Shown in pieces: positions 28,271-37,841 of a DNA stretch of 64,000 nt (position 1 is its first letter; each line of letters opens with the position of its first letter). A program made the position numbers and the translations under genes. Where the stretch lies: NCBI RefSeq assembly GCF_001718695.1, contig NZ_CP013422.1:434001-498000 (forward strand), read 5' to 3'. This stretch comes from Burkholderia ubonensis. Lineage in GTDB: Bacteria; Pseudomonadota; Gammaproteobacteria; Burkholderiales; Burkholderiaceae. The notes beneath the pieces were generated by a model that was not told the origin of the DNA, did not search any database, and worked only from the letters and a program-made list of their open reading frames with translations.

Positions 28271-29947
28271 ATGGCCACCGTGACGCACCGCGCGACCAAT
28301 GAAAGCTTGCATCCGACGATCGGCGCCACCCGGCTGACCCTCGGCAACCGCATCCTGCTCAGCTTCGGCGTGCTGTTCGTGCTGATGCTGCTGACGGCCG
28401 GACTGTCCTACGAGCGCCTGCGCGCGATCAACGCCGAAGCCGTCAGCATCGAGCGCGATTCGCTGCCCGGCGTGTATCTCGCGTCGTCGCTGCGCGGCGC
28501 GGTCAACGAGTCGTTCCTGCTGCTGCAGCAGGCGACCTTCGTCGAGACCGATCCGGACGCCGCGCGCCGCGACCTCGCGAAGATCGCCGACGTGACGAAG
28601 GAGATCGACAAGCTGTCGATCGACTATCAGAACACGACGTTTCGCGAAGACGACCGCGCGCGCTTCTCGGCGTTCCGCTCCGCGTACGACCGCTACCTGC
28701 CGCTCCTGAACGACGCCGTGCAGAAGAGCCGCGCGTCGCACGACGAGGCCGTCGCCGCCTACGCGAAGGTCGAGCCGGCGTGGGCCGAGGTCGTGCGCAG
28801 TGCCAATATCCTGGTGCAGGAGAACCGCACGTTCGCGGACCAGTCCGCGAAGCTGATCCGCGAATCGGTGCAGGGCACCGAGGTGGTGCTGGCGGTCGCG
28901 CTGACCGTCGTGCTGCTGGCCGCGCTCGCGCTCGGCTATGCGCTGTATCGCGCGATCACGGTGCCGATGGCGCGGCTCGTCGAAGTGCACGACGCGATGC
29001 GCACCGGCAACCTCACGCACCGGCTCGACCTGCGCCGCCACGACGAGTTCGGCACGCTCGAGACGGGCTTCAACCGGATGGCCGACGAGCTGACCGAGCT
29101 GGTCGGGCGCGCGCAGCAGTCGTCGCTGCAGGTGACGACGTCGGTCGCCGAGATCGCGGCGACGTCGCGCGAGCAGCAGGCGACCGCGAACGAGACCGCC
29201 GCGACGACGACCGAGATCGGCGCGACCTCGCGCGAGATCTTCGCGACGTCGCGCGACCTGCTGCGCACGATGAACGAGGTGGCCGGCGTGGCCGAGCAGT
29301 CGGCGACGCTCGCGGGCGTGAGCCAGAGCGGCCTCACGCGGATGGGCGAGACGATGCGCAGCGTGATGGACGCGGCAGGCTCGGTGAACGCGAAGCTCGC
29401 GATCCTCAACGAGAAGGCGCTCAACATCAACCAGGTCGTCGCGACCATCACGAAGGTCGCGGACCAGACCAACCTGCTGTCGCTGAACGCGGCGATCGAG
29501 GCCGAGAAGGCCGGCGAGTACGGCCGCGGCTTCGCGGTCGTCGCGACCGAGATCCGCCGCCTCGCGGACCAGACGGCGGTGGCGACCTACGACATCGAGC
29601 AGACGGTGAAGGAGATCCAGTCGGCCGTGTCGGCCGGCGTGATGGGGATGGACAAGTTCTCCGAGGAAGTGCGCCGCGGGATGCTCGACGTGCAGCAGGT
29701 CGGCGGGCAGCTGTCGCAGATCATCGCCGAGGTGCAGACGCTCGCGCCGCGCTTCCAGATGGTCAACGAAGGGATGCAGACGCAGGCGAGCGGCGCCGAG
29801 CAGATCACGCAGGCGCTGTCGCAGCTGTCGGAAGCCGCGCAGCAGACGGCCGAATCGCTGCGCCAGTCGTCGCAGGCGATCGACGACCTGACGCTGGTCG
29901 CGAACCAGCTGCGCACCAGCGTGTCGCGCTTCAAGGTCGACGCGTGA
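28271..29947 (+). CDS. wspA: WspA-like methyl-accepting chemoreceptor
   Basis: A 558-aa membrane chemoreceptor that senses surface contact in the Wsp model. TM1 is about residues 28-45, a four-helix periplasmic domain follows to about 203, and TM2 is 204-226. A HAMP segment runs to about 280, then a long signalling coiled coil whose hairpin tip near residue 400 reads [17 protein letters not shown]. No C-terminal CheR-docking pentapeptide is present; the protein ends SRFKVDA. The stop overlaps the GTG of wspB. The 162 bp before it have no clear promoter. Confidence 0.92.
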   Translation: MATVTHRATNESLHPTIGATRLTLGNRILLSFGVLFVLMLLTAGLSYERLRAINAEAVSIERDSLPGVYLASSLRGAVNESFLLLQQATFVETDPDAARRDLAKIADVTKEIDKLSIDYQNTTFREDDRARFSAFRSAYDRYLPLLNDAVQKSRASHDEAVAAYAKVEPAWAEVVRSANILVQENRTFADQSAKLIRESVQGTEVVLAVALTVVLLAALALGYALYRAITVPMARLVEVHDAMRTGNLTHRLDLRRHDEFGTLETGFNRMADELTELVGRAQQSSLQVTTSVAEIAATSREQQATANETAATTTEIGATSREIFATSRDLLRTMNEVAGVAEQSATLAGVSQSGLTRMGETMRSVMDAAGSVNAKLAILNEKALNINQVVATITKVADQTNLLSLNAAIEAEKAGEYGRGFAVVATEIRRLADQTAVATYDIEQTVKEIQSAVSAGVMGMDKFSEEVRRGMLDVQQVGGQLSQIIAEVQTLAPRFQMVNEGMQTQASGAEQITQALSQLSEAAQQTAESLRQSSQAIDDLTLVANQLRTSVSRFKVDA

Positions 29948-30456
29948 CGCGCGCGGACGCGCTGCACGGCGCGCCGGCGCTGTTCCTGCTGTTCGAGCTG
30001 GACGGCGAACGCTATGCGCTCGACGCCGCCGCGATCGACGCGGTGCTGCCGCTCGCGACCGCGAAGGCGGTGCCCGGCGCGCCCGCGTGGGTCGCCGGGC
30101 TGCTGATGCGCGACGGCGCACCGGTGCCGGTCGTCGACGTGCCGATGCTGGCGCTCGGACGGCCCGCGCACGCGCTGCGCTCGACGCGGCTCGTGATGGT
30201 GCGCTATCGCGGCGGCCGGAGCGGACGCGAGCGCGTGATCGGGCTGATCGTCGAGCGCGCGACGCAGACGATGCGGATCGACCGCGCGGCATTTCGCATC
30301 AGCGGCGTGTCGAGCGAGCGCACGCGCTGGCTCGGCCCGGTCGCGAGCACGCCGGACGGCATCGTGCAGCAGGTGTCGGTTGCCGGCCTGGTCGACGACG
30401 TCGCGCACCTGTATCTGTTCGACGGCCAGCCGGCCCACGAAGGGGCGCCCGGATGA
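29944..30456 (+). CDS. wspB: CheW-like coupling protein
   Basis: A 170-aa CheW-domain adaptor that links WspA to the kinase WspE. Characteristic stretches are [51 protein letters not shown] (quoted in part) and [13 protein letters not shown]. It starts with GTG inside the wspA stop (GTGA) and ends inside the wspC start (ATGA), so expression is translationally coupled on both sides. Confidence 0.92.
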   Translation: MTRADALHGAPALFLLFELDGERYALDAAAIDAVLPLATAKAVPGAPAWVAGLLMRDGAPVPVVDVPMLALGRPAHALRSTRLVMVRYRGGRSGRERVIGLIVERATQTMRIDRAAFRISGVSSERTRWLGPVASTPDGIVQQVSVAGLVDDVAHLYLFDGQPAHEGAPG

Positions 30457-31964
30457 ATGCGTTCGCCGTGCTGTTTCGCGACTGGCTGCGCCGCGAGACC
30501 GGCATCGATCCCGAGTCGCTCGGCCACGATTTCCTGAGCCGTGCGCTGACCGAGCGCGTGCATGCGCTGAAGAGTGACGGTGAACGATTGCCGTCGGCCG
30601 CGCGGGCGCCCGTGACGACGGAGGCGCTGCGCGCGTACTGGGCGCGCCTGCACGCATGCGCTGACGAGCGGCGCGCGCTGATCGAGCGGTTCGTCGTGCC
30701 GGAAACCTGGTTCTTCCGCGAGCGCGAGGCGTTCGCGACGCTCGTGCGGCTCGCGGTCGAACGCCTCGCCGCGCATCCGGGCCGCGTGGTGCGCGTGCTG
30801 AGCGCGCCGTGCTCGACCGGCGAGGAGCCGTTTTCGGCGGCGATGGCGCTGCTCGACGCGGGGCTCGACCCGGCGCGCTTCGCGATCGACGCGATCGACC
30901 TCAGCGCGCGCGCGATCGAGCACGCGCGGGCCGGCTGTTATGGAAGGAACGTGTTTCGCGGCACGCAGACGGCGTTTCGCACGCGTTTCTTCACGCCGAC
31001 GGCCGACGGCTGGCTGCTCGACGAGCAGGTGCGATCGCGCGTGCAGTTTCGTCAGGCAAATTTGATGGAAGCGTGCGCCGACACGGGCGTGCGCTACGAT
31101 TTCGTGTTCTGCCGCAACGTGCTGATCTATTTCGAGCGCGACGCGCAGGATCGCGTGATCCGGTCGCTGCAGCGCCTCCTGACCGACGACGGGATGCTGT
31201 TCGTCGGCCCGGCCGAGACCGGCGTCGCGATGCGCCACGGGATGCGCTCCGCGCGGATTCCGCTCGCGTTCGCGTTCCAGCGCGCCGATGACGGGGCGGC
31301 GGCGGATGAGTGCGTGGCTGGGCATGTGGGTGGGGATGGTTCTTACGGGCGTATGGCGCGGGGCGGGGCGTTGGGGGCGGGGCCGACGTCAGGGGCGGCG
31401 TCAGCGATGCCGTTAGCGTCAGCGTGGACGTGTGCGTCAGTGTCCGCAACGGCATCAGGATTGCCATCGTCATCACCCACGTCCGCCACGCGTGCGCTGC
31501 ACGCCGTCGTGCCGCCGCCGTCGGGTCTGGATGCCGCACGCGCGGCACCGCCGACGGCATTCCAGCCACGCGCCCCCAGCCCGTTCGAACCGGTCGCGCC
31601 CCCACCAGCCGATCCACTCGCGCGCGCACGATCCCCATCGCCCGCGCCTGCCAACGCCGTCGACGCGCCGACGCTGGAGCACGCGCAGGCACTTGCGAAC
31701 GCGGGCGCGTTCGACGAAGCCGAGCGCGTGCTCGCGCGGTTCACGGCACGCGCCGGGCTGCATGCCGACGCGTTCTACCTGCGCGGGCTGATCGCGGATG
31801 CGCGCGGCCGGGCCGCCGAGGCAGGCGACTTTTACCGCAAGGCGCTGTACCTGCGGCCGACGCACCAGGAGGCGCTCACGCATCTCGCGACGCTGCTCGA
31901 CGTCGGCGGCGATGGCGCCGGCGCGCGCTGGCTGCTCGAGCGAGCGCGGCGTGCGGTCGGATAA
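30453..31964 (+). CDS. wspC: CheR-type methyltransferase with TPR tail
   Basis: A 503-aa SAM-dependent methyltransferase for WspA glutamates. The CheR domain is about residues 1-285 (VVPETWFFREREAF, LSAPCSTGEEPFSAAMAL, YDFVFCRNVLIYF). A roughly 110-residue low-complexity Ala/Ser/Pro/Thr linker follows, then tetratricopeptide-like repeats at about 405-500 (ALANAGAFDEAERVLARF, DAFYLRGLIADARGRAAEAGDF). The CheR-TPR fusion is typical of WspC. Start overlaps the wspB stop. The linker is unusually long and repetitive, which suggests it evolves freely. Confidence 0.92.
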   Translation: MNAFAVLFRDWLRRETGIDPESLGHDFLSRALTERVHALKSDGERLPSAARAPVTTEALRAYWARLHACADERRALIERFVVPETWFFREREAFATLVRLAVERLAAHPGRVVRVLSAPCSTGEEPFSAAMALLDAGLDPARFAIDAIDLSARAIEHARAGCYGRNVFRGTQTAFRTRFFTPTADGWLLDEQVRSRVQFRQANLMEACADTGVRYDFVFCRNVLIYFERDAQDRVIRSLQRLLTDDGMLFVGPAETGVAMRHGMRSARIPLAFAFQRADDGAAADECVAGHVGGDGSYGRMARGGALGAGPTSGAASAMPLASAWTCASVSATASGLPSSSPTSATRALHAVVPPPSGLDAARAAPPTAFQPRAPSPFEPVAPPPADPLARARSPSPAPANAVDAPTLEHAQALANAGAFDEAERVLARFTARAGLHADAFYLRGLIADARGRAAEAGDFYRKALYLRPTHQEALTHLATLLDVGGDGAGARWLLERARRAVG

Positions 31965-31994
31965 CGAAAACGACACCTGGGACCCGAGAGCGGA

Positions 31995-32705
31995 ATGATC
32001 GACGAAACCCTGAACCGCGAAGCTGCCGCCGCCGGCGCGGCGCCGATCGACGTCGACGACTGCTGGAACCGGATCGGCACGCGCGGCGACCGGTCGTGCG
32101 AGCGGCTGACCGAGTACCAGCGCTGCCTGAACTGCCCCGTCTACGCACACCATGCTGCGCGCTTGCTGGAGCGTCCGCTCGACGCGGCCGAGATGGCCGA
32201 CGGCGCGCGACGGCTCGGCGCGCACGGCGCAGCGCGCGAGCATGGCGACGCCGACGCGCGCCATGCGGCGCTCGCGTTCCGCGTCGCCGACGAATGGCTC
32301 GCGCTGTCGATCGGCGTGCTGCGCGAGATCGCCGACACGCGCCCGATCCATTCGCTGCCGCACCGCCGCCACCCGTCGGTGCGCGGCGTCGTCAACATCC
32401 GCGGCACGCTGCGCATCGCGATCTCGCTCGGCGCGCTGCTCGGGCTCGGCGCGGCCGGCGGCGGCACCGGCGGCGGCTTCACGCGGCTGCTGGTGGTCGC
32501 GCATCACGGCGAGCCGGTCGTGTTTCCGGTCGACGAAGTGGAGGGCGTGGTGCGCTTCGGCGCATCGGAGTGGGTGCCGGTGCCCGCGACGGTCGGGCGC
32601 GCGAGCGCCGGCCTGTCGCGCGGCGTGCTGGCGTGGCGCGGCAAGTCGATCGGCCTGCTCGACGACGACCGCCTGTTCGAAGCCGTGACACGGAGCATGC
32701 GATGA
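31995..32705 (+). CDS. wspD: Second CheW-like coupling protein
   Basis: A 236-aa CheW-domain protein with an N-terminal extension of about 85 residues. This carries four cysteines/histidines in CERLTEYQRCLNCPVYAHHA, typical of WspD-like proteins and a possible metal or redox site. The CheW core reads LAFRVADEWLALSIGVLREI, HRRHPSVRGVVNIRGTLRI and VFPVDEVEGVVRF. It ends inside the start of wspE (ATGA overlap). Confidence 0.9.
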   Translation: MIDETLNREAAAAGAAPIDVDDCWNRIGTRGDRSCERLTEYQRCLNCPVYAHHAARLLERPLDAAEMADGARRLGAHGAAREHGDADARHAALAFRVADEWLALSIGVLREIADTRPIHSLPHRRHPSVRGVVNIRGTLRIAISLGALLGLGAAGGGTGGGFTRLLVVAHHGEPVVFPVDEVEGVVRFGASEWVPVPATVGRASAGLSRGVLAWRGKSIGLLDDDRLFEAVTRSMR

Positions 32706-35260
32706 GCGCCGATGACGACCTGAGCCGCCTGTCGCTGCTCGAACTGTATCGCGAGGAGACGCGCACGCAGACCCAGGCGCTGTCCGAGCGCCTGCTCGCG
32801 CTCGAATCCGGCGCGCCCGACGCGGCGGCGCTCGAAGCCTGCATGCGCGCCGCGCATTCGCTGAAGGGGGCCGCGCGCATCGTCGGCGTGCCGCAGGGCG
32901 TCGACATCGCGGGGCGGATGGAAGAGTGCTTCGTCGCCGCGCAGGGCGGCGCGATCGCGCTGAGTGCGGCGCACGTCGACGCGCTGCTCGCCGGCGTCGA
33001 CCTGCTGCTGCGCGTCGCCGATCCGGACGCGCCGCCCGTGTCGGCCGCCGAGATCGACGCGTTCGCGCTGGCGCTGACGAGTGCCGATGCCGCGCAGGCG
33101 GTGCCGGTGGCACCGGCTTCGGCACCGGTCTCAGCGCCGACGTCAGCCGCGCCGCAGCGCGGGTATGACGGCGCGGTGAACGAACCGGTGGACGCTGGCG
33201 CGGCGACGCCGCCCCATGCAGCGCAGCCATACGTAGCGCAGCCGTACGCAACTCCGGCGCGTGCAACGCCGCTGCACGCCGAGCAGCCGTACGCAATGCC
33301 ACCGTATGCAGCGGCGCCACACTCAACGCAGCCGCACGCAACGCCACCGTACGAAGCGGCGCCGCATGCAACGCAGCCGTACGCAACTCCGGCGCGTGCA
33401 ATGCAGCCGCACGCAACGCCGCCTAACGCAACATCGGCCCATGCGACACCGCCGCACGCAACGCCACCGCCCGCGACCGATCCCACACACGCCGCCCAGG
33501 CGGCCGCCACCGCCACCGCCGCAATGCGCCGCGTCCGCGCCGATACGCTGAACCGGCTGCTGAGCCTGTCCGGCGAGTCGCTCGTCGAATCGCGCTGGCT
33601 CAAGCCGTTCGCCGAATCGATGCTGCGCGTGAAGCGCGCGCAGCGCGACGCCGCGCGTTCGCTCGACACGCTGGTCGAGCGCTTCGCCGGCGAGCTCGAC
33701 GCGGGCGTGCTCGCGTCGCTCGGCGAAGTGCGGCACATGCTCAACGACCTGCAGCGCTCGTTCGCGGAGCGGATGGACGCGCTCGACCGCTTCGAGCGGC
33801 GCAGCACGCATATCGCCGAGCAGCTTTACGACGAGGCGCTGCAATGCCGGATGCGGCCGTTCGGCGACGCGACGCGCGCGTATCCGCGCATCGTGCGCGA
33901 CCTCGCGCGCTCGCTCGGCAAGCAGGTGCGGTTCTCGATCGTCGGCGAGGCGACGCAGGTCGACCGCGACATCCTCGACCTGCTCGACGCGCCGCTCGGC
34001 CACCTGCTGCGCAACGCGATCGACCACGGCGTCGAGCCGCCCGACGTGCGCCGCGCGCGCGGCAAGCCGGCCGACGCGAGCGTGACGCTCGAGGCGCGCC
34101 ACAGCGCCGGGTCGCTGCTCGTCAGCGTCAGCGACGACGGGCCGGGCGTCGATCTCGACGCGTTGCGCGCGGCCGTCGTGCGCCAGCGTCTCACCGACGA
34201 CGAGACGGCCGCGCGGCTGTCCGACCCCGAGCTGCTCGAATTCCTGCTGCTGCCCGGCTTCTCGATGCGCGACGCGGTGACCGACGTGTCCGGCCGCGGC
34301 GTCGGCCTCGACGCGGTGCAGGAAATGGTGCGCGGCGTGCGCGGCGCGGTGCGGATCTTCAACGAACCGGGCGCCGGCATGCGCTTCGTGCTGCAGCTGC
34401 CGCTCACGCTGTCGGTGATCCGCAGCCTGCTCGTCGAGGTCGGCGGCGAGCCTTACGCGTTCCCGCTCGCGCACGTGCGCCGCACGCTCGAACTCGCGCG
34501 CAACGACATCGACGTGCTCGAAGGCCAGCCGCATTTCCCGTTCGACGGCCGGCGCGTCGGGCTCGTCGCCGCGCACCAGCTGCTCGACGCGGGCGAGCCC
34601 GATGCGCCGCGCGCGCGCACCGCGGTGGTGGTGGTCGGCGGCGAACCGGAGCCGGTCGGCGTGGCGGTCGACCGCTTCCTCGGCGAACGGATGCTCGTCG
34701 TGCAGCCGCTCGACAGCCGCCTGCACAAGATTCAGAACATCGCGGCCGGCGCGCTGCTCGAGAACGGCGACCCGGTGCTGATCGTCGACGTCGAGGACCT
34801 GATCCGCTCGGTCGACAAGCTCGTGCGCGGCGGGCAGCTCGCGACGCTCGTGCGCGGCCCGCAGCATGCGCTCGCGGACCGGCGGCGGCGCGTGCTCGTC
34901 GTCGACGATTCGCTGACCGTGCGCGAGCTCGAACGGAAGCTGCTGGAGAAGCGCGGCTACGACGTGACGGTCGCGGTCGACGGGATGGACGGCTGGAACG
35001 CGGTGCGCGGCGAGGCGTTCGACCTCGTCGTCACCGACGTCGACATGCCGCGCATGGACGGCATCGAGCTCGTCACGCTGATCAAGAGCGACCCGGCGCT
35101 CAAGCGCGTGCCGGTGATGATCGTGTCGTACAAGGATCGCGACGAGGACCGCCGGCGCGGGCTCGACGCCGGCGCCGACTACTACCTCGCCAAGAGCAGC
35201 TTCCACGACGAGGCGCTGCTCGACGCCGTGCACGACCTGATCGGAGACGCACGCGGATGA
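32702..35260 (+). CDS. wspE: CheA-type hybrid histidine kinase with receiver
   Basis: An 852-aa cytoplasmic hybrid kinase. The Hpt domain is residues 1-130 (phospho-His52 in AAHSLKGAAR). A Pro/His/Ala/Thr linker of about 100 residues contains imperfect pentapeptide repeats. The dimerisation and CheA-type ATPase (LLRNAIDHGVEPPD, VSDDGPGVD, SGRGVGLDAV) come next, then the CheW-like regulatory domain and a C-terminal receiver (VLVVDDSLTVREL, phospho-Asp near residue 780 in VVTDVDMPRMDG). No P2-like domain is visible, as in WspE. It would phosphorylate WspHRR and WspF. Start overlaps wspD and stop overlaps wspF. Confidence 0.93.
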   Translation: MSADDDLSRLSLLELYREETRTQTQALSERLLALESGAPDAAALEACMRAAHSLKGAARIVGVPQGVDIAGRMEECFVAAQGGAIALSAAHVDALLAGVDLLLRVADPDAPPVSAAEIDAFALALTSADAAQAVPVAPASAPVSAPTSAAPQRGYDGAVNEPVDAGAATPPHAAQPYVAQPYATPARATPLHAEQPYAMPPYAAAPHSTQPHATPPYEAAPHATQPYATPARAMQPHATPPNATSAHATPPHATPPPATDPTHAAQAAATATAAMRRVRADTLNRLLSLSGESLVESRWLKPFAESMLRVKRAQRDAARSLDTLVERFAGELDAGVLASLGEVRHMLNDLQRSFAERMDALDRFERRSTHIAEQLYDEALQCRMRPFGDATRAYPRIVRDLARSLGKQVRFSIVGEATQVDRDILDLLDAPLGHLLRNAIDHGVEPPDVRRARGKPADASVTLEARHSAGSLLVSVSDDGPGVDLDALRAAVVRQRLTDDETAARLSDPELLEFLLLPGFSMRDAVTDVSGRGVGLDAVQEMVRGVRGAVRIFNEPGAGMRFVLQLPLTLSVIRSLLVEVGGEPYAFPLAHVRRTLELARNDIDVLEGQPHFPFDGRRVGLVAAHQLLDAGEPDAPRARTAVVVVGGEPEPVGVAVDRFLGERMLVVQPLDSRLHKIQNIAAGALLENGDPVLIVDVEDLIRSVDKLVRGGQLATLVRGPQHALADRRRRVLVVDDSLTVRELERKLLEKRGYDVTVAVDGMDGWNAVRGEAFDLVVTDVDMPRMDGIELVTLIKSDPALKRVPVMIVSYKDRDEDRRRGLDAGADYYLAKSSFHDEALLDAVHDLIGDARG
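33212..33478 (+). repeat. Pentapeptide (15-bp) repeat in the WspE linker
   Basis: Residues 171-259 of WspE read as about 17 five-residue units near (P/Q)P(H/Y)AT, for example QPYAT, PPHAT and QPHAT. DNA copies are imperfect, so this is an old in-frame expansion. Confidence 0.8.
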
Positions 35261-36273
35261 ACATCGGCATCGTCAACGACCTGCCGCTTGCCGTCGAGGC
35301 GCTGCGGCGCGCGATCGCCTCGCGCCCCGAGCATCGCGTGCTGTGGGTCGCGACCGACGGCGACGAGGCGGTGGATTTCTGCGTCGCGCAGCCGCCCGAC
35401 CTCGTGCTGATGGATCTGGTGATGCCGAAGCTCGACGGCGTCGCCGCGACGCGCCGCATCATGGCGCGCGCGCCGTGCGCGATCCTGATCGTGACGGCGA
35501 GCGTCAGCGCGAGCACGTCGTCCGTCTACGACGCGATGGGCGCGGGCGCGCTCGACGCGGTCGACACGCCGACCCTGGCGCTCGGCCTGACCGTCGACGC
35601 GGCGCAGCCGCTGCTCGCGAAGATCGACCAGATCGGCCGGCAGCTCGAAAGCCGCGCGGCAGCGCCCGCGCCGCCCGTATCCGCGCCGGCGCGCGGCCGG
35701 CCGACGCTGGTGGCGATCGGCGCGTCGGCGGGCGGGCCGACCGCGCTCACCGCGCTGCTGCGCGCGCTGCCGGACGCGTTTCCGGCGGCGATCGTGATCG
35801 TCCAGCACGTCGACCAGGCGTTCGCGGCCGGGATGGCGCAATGGCTCGACGGCTATACGCGCCTGCCGGTGCGCGTCGCGCGCCAGGGCAGCGTGCCGCA
35901 GCCGGGCGAAGTGCTGCTCGCGGCGACCAACGACCATCTGTGCCTGTCGCCGCGCGGCGTGCTCGGCTATACGCGGCATCCGGCGGAAACGCCGTACCGG
36001 CCGTCGATCGACGTGTTCTTCAACAGCGTCGCCGACGGCTGGCGCGGCGACGCGATCGGCGTGCTGCTCACCGGCATGGGGCGCGACGGCGCGCTCGGCC
36101 TGAAGGCGATGCGCGCGAAGGGCTGCCATACGATCGCGCAGGATGCGGCGACGAGCGCGGTCTACGGGATGCCGAAGGCCGCCGCCGCGATCGGCGCGGC
36201 GAGCGCGATCCTGCCGCTCGACCGGATCGCGCCGCAACTGATCGCGCGCGTGATGGGCCCGCCGCGCGGCTGA
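35257..36273 (+). CDS. wspF: CheB-type methylesterase
   Basis: A 338-aa chemoreceptor methylesterase. The N-terminal receiver (Asp53 in LVLMDLVMPKLDG) is joined by a short Ala/Pro linker to the CheB catalytic domain, with nucleophile Ser157 (IGASAGGPTAL), His184 (IVQHVD) and the aspartate in LLTGMGRDGALG. In the Wsp model it removes methyl groups from WspA and resets signalling; its loss locks the system on. It is the last wsp gene here and overlaps wspE (ATGA). The next genes are unrelated. Confidence 0.93.
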   Translation: MNIGIVNDLPLAVEALRRAIASRPEHRVLWVATDGDEAVDFCVAQPPDLVLMDLVMPKLDGVAATRRIMARAPCAILIVTASVSASTSSVYDAMGAGALDAVDTPTLALGLTVDAAQPLLAKIDQIGRQLESRAAAPAPPVSAPARGRPTLVAIGASAGGPTALTALLRALPDAFPAAIVIVQHVDQAFAAGMAQWLDGYTRLPVRVARQGSVPQPGEVLLAATNDHLCLSPRGVLGYTRHPAETPYRPSIDVFFNSVADGWRGDAIGVLLTGMGRDGALGLKAMRAKGCHTIAQDAATSAVYGMPKAAAAIGAASAILPLDRIAPQLIARVMGPPRG

Positions 36274-36294
36274 TTGCGCGGCCGGCCTCGCGCG

Positions 36295-36324
36295 TTGCGC
36301 GGGGCGTCGGCCGTCGCGTAAAAT
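36295..36324 (+). promoter_or_regulatory. Promoter of the fluoride riboswitch transcript
   Basis: TTGCGC (36295-36300), an 18-bp spacer and TAAAAT (36319-36324) place the start point near 36331, exactly at the 5' edge of the riboswitch. Confidence 0.6.
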
Positions 36325-36330
36325 GCGCGC

Positions 36331-36452
36331 TTCGGAGATGGCATGCCTCCCCGGGGTCCGGGCTTGCTCGCCACGAGCACGCACAGGCCCTCAACCGCCG
36401 GTCGTCCGGCTGATGATGCCTGCGCATTCCTGGGTTTCGGGAGGTCGCAGGC
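36331..36452 (+). ncRNA. Fluoride (crcB-motif) riboswitch with competing helix
   Basis: The crcB-motif landmarks are in order: GGAG (36334-36337) pairs with CUCC (36347-36350) around the conserved GAUGG; a variable arm follows; then AACC and the hairpin GCCGG-ucgu-CCGGC (36397-36410); then UGAUGAUGCC. AUGCC (36416-36420) pairs back with GGCAU (36340-36344), the long-range pairing of the class. GCCUGCG (36418-36424) can instead pair with CGCAGGC (36446-36452), which is mutually exclusive with the aptamer pairing and so a likely expression platform. There is no U-tract after it, so control may be translational or Rho-linked. The downstream gene is a CLC-F exporter, a known target. Confidence 0.9.
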
Positions 36453-36521
36453 CGTTCATGCACCGTCCATGCGGCATCCCGCCGCCCAGGTTTGATGTTC
36501 TGTCGAATCTGGAATCACCTG

Positions 36522-37760
36522 ATGCTCAACACTTCCGCCGACTTCCTTGCGACCGTGCGCTACGTGTGCCGCTGGCTCGCGCTTTCGGCGCTGCTCGGCG
36601 CGCTCGCCGGGTCGGCGTCCGCGCTGTTGCTGATCGCGCTCGACTGGGCGACCGGCACGCGCGTCGCGCATCCGTGGCTGCTGTGGGGGCTGCCCGCCGC
36701 CGGCTTCGCGACCGGCTGGATCTACCACCGCTTCGGCCAGTCGGTCGCGCGCGGCAACAACCTGCTGATCGACGAAATCCACGATCCGAAGGCGCTCGTG
36801 CCGAAGCGGATGGCGCCGCTCGTGCTGGTCGCGACCGTCTTCACGCACTTGTTCGGCGGCTCGGCGGGGCGCGAAGGCACCGCCGTGCAGATGGGCGGCG
36901 CGCTCGCCGATCGCGTCACGCACGCGTTGCGCCTCGATCGCGAGCACCGGCGCGTGCTGCTGATGGCCGGCATCGCGGCCGGCTTCGCGTCGGTGTTCGG
37001 CACGCCGCTCGCCGGCGCGGTGTTCGGGCTCGAAGTGCTCGCGATCGGGCGCGTGCGTTACGACGCGCTGCTCGCGTGCGTCGCGTCGGCGATCGTCGCG
37101 GACGTCGCGTGCCGGCTGTGGGGCGTGCATCACATCGCGTACGCGATCCCGTTCGTGCCGCCCGTCAGCGCGGCGGGGCTCGGCGCGACGGTCGTCGCGG
37201 GCATCGCGTTCGGCGTGGTCGGCCGGCTGTTCGCGCATGCGACGCATGCGCTGTCGGCGCTGTTTCGCCGGCGCATCCGCTACGCGCCGCTGCAGCCGGT
37301 GGTCGGCGGTCTGCTCGTGGCGGTCGCGGCGAGCGCGCTGAACGTGCCGCGGTATCTCGGCCTCGGCATCCCGACGATCGAGGCGGCGTTCCATGGCCCG
37401 CTGCCGGCCTATGATTTCGCGGGGAAATTCGCGTTCACCGTCGTCACGCTCGCGTCGGGCTTCAAGGGCGGCGAGGTGACGCCGCTGTTCTACATCGGCG
37501 CGACGCTCGGCAATGCGCTCGGCCAGGTGCTCGCGCTGCCGGTGCCGGTGCTGGCCGGGCTCGGCTTCGTCGCGGTGTTCGCGGGCGCGGCCAACACGCC
37601 GGTCGCGTCGACGATCATGGCGATCGAGCTGTTCGGCGCGGATATCGGCGTGTATGCGATCGTCGCGTGCGTGGTCGCGTATCTGTTTTCGGGGCGCGCG
37701 GGGATTTATCGCGCGCAGCGCATCGCGGTGGGCAAGGGCGCGCAGGTCGAGATCGACTGA
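36522..37760 (+). CDS. CLC-F type fluoride/proton antiporter
   Basis: A 412-aa CLC-family membrane protein. In place of the chloride-type GSGIP motif it has ARGNNLLIDEIHD, and it has FGGSAGREGTAVQMG with the gating glutamate. The missing selectivity serine and the riboswitch upstream mark it as a fluoride-exporting CLC-F rather than a chloride channel. Later family features are AAGFASVFGTPLAGAVFGLEV and SGFKGGEVTPLFYIGATLGN. I chose ATG 36522 (GGAA upstream); an ATG at 36495 would add nine residues and is possible. It gives resistance to fluoride by export. Confidence 0.88.
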   Translation: MLNTSADFLATVRYVCRWLALSALLGALAGSASALLLIALDWATGTRVAHPWLLWGLPAAGFATGWIYHRFGQSVARGNNLLIDEIHDPKALVPKRMAPLVLVATVFTHLFGGSAGREGTAVQMGGALADRVTHALRLDREHRRVLLMAGIAAGFASVFGTPLAGAVFGLEVLAIGRVRYDALLACVASAIVADVACRLWGVHHIAYAIPFVPPVSAAGLGATVVAGIAFGVVGRLFAHATHALSALFRRRIRYAPLQPVVGGLLVAVAASALNVPRYLGLGIPTIEAAFHGPLPAYDFAGKFAFTVVTLASGFKGGEVTPLFYIGATLGNALGQVLALPVPVLAGLGFVAVFAGAANTPVASTIMAIELFGADIGVYAIVACVVAYLFSGRAGIYRAQRIAVGKGAQVEID

Positions 37761-37841
37761 CGTCGGCGCGGCGGGCGGCCGACCGGCCGTCAGGTGTCGA
37801 CGCGATGCCGCCGCCGGCGCTCGCCGGGGCGGCCGCGCGCG

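Noticed and set aside
26939..30292. Minus-strand frame over 1100 codons opposite wspHRR and wspA
   Set aside because: Arg/His/Asp-rich antisense composition typical of GC3-biased genes; the sense strand encodes clear signalling domains.
36458..36600. Upstream open frame starting at ATG 36458 within the riboswitch leader
   Set aside because: Out of frame with the CLC gene, and its continuation is an antisense-like shadow of it.
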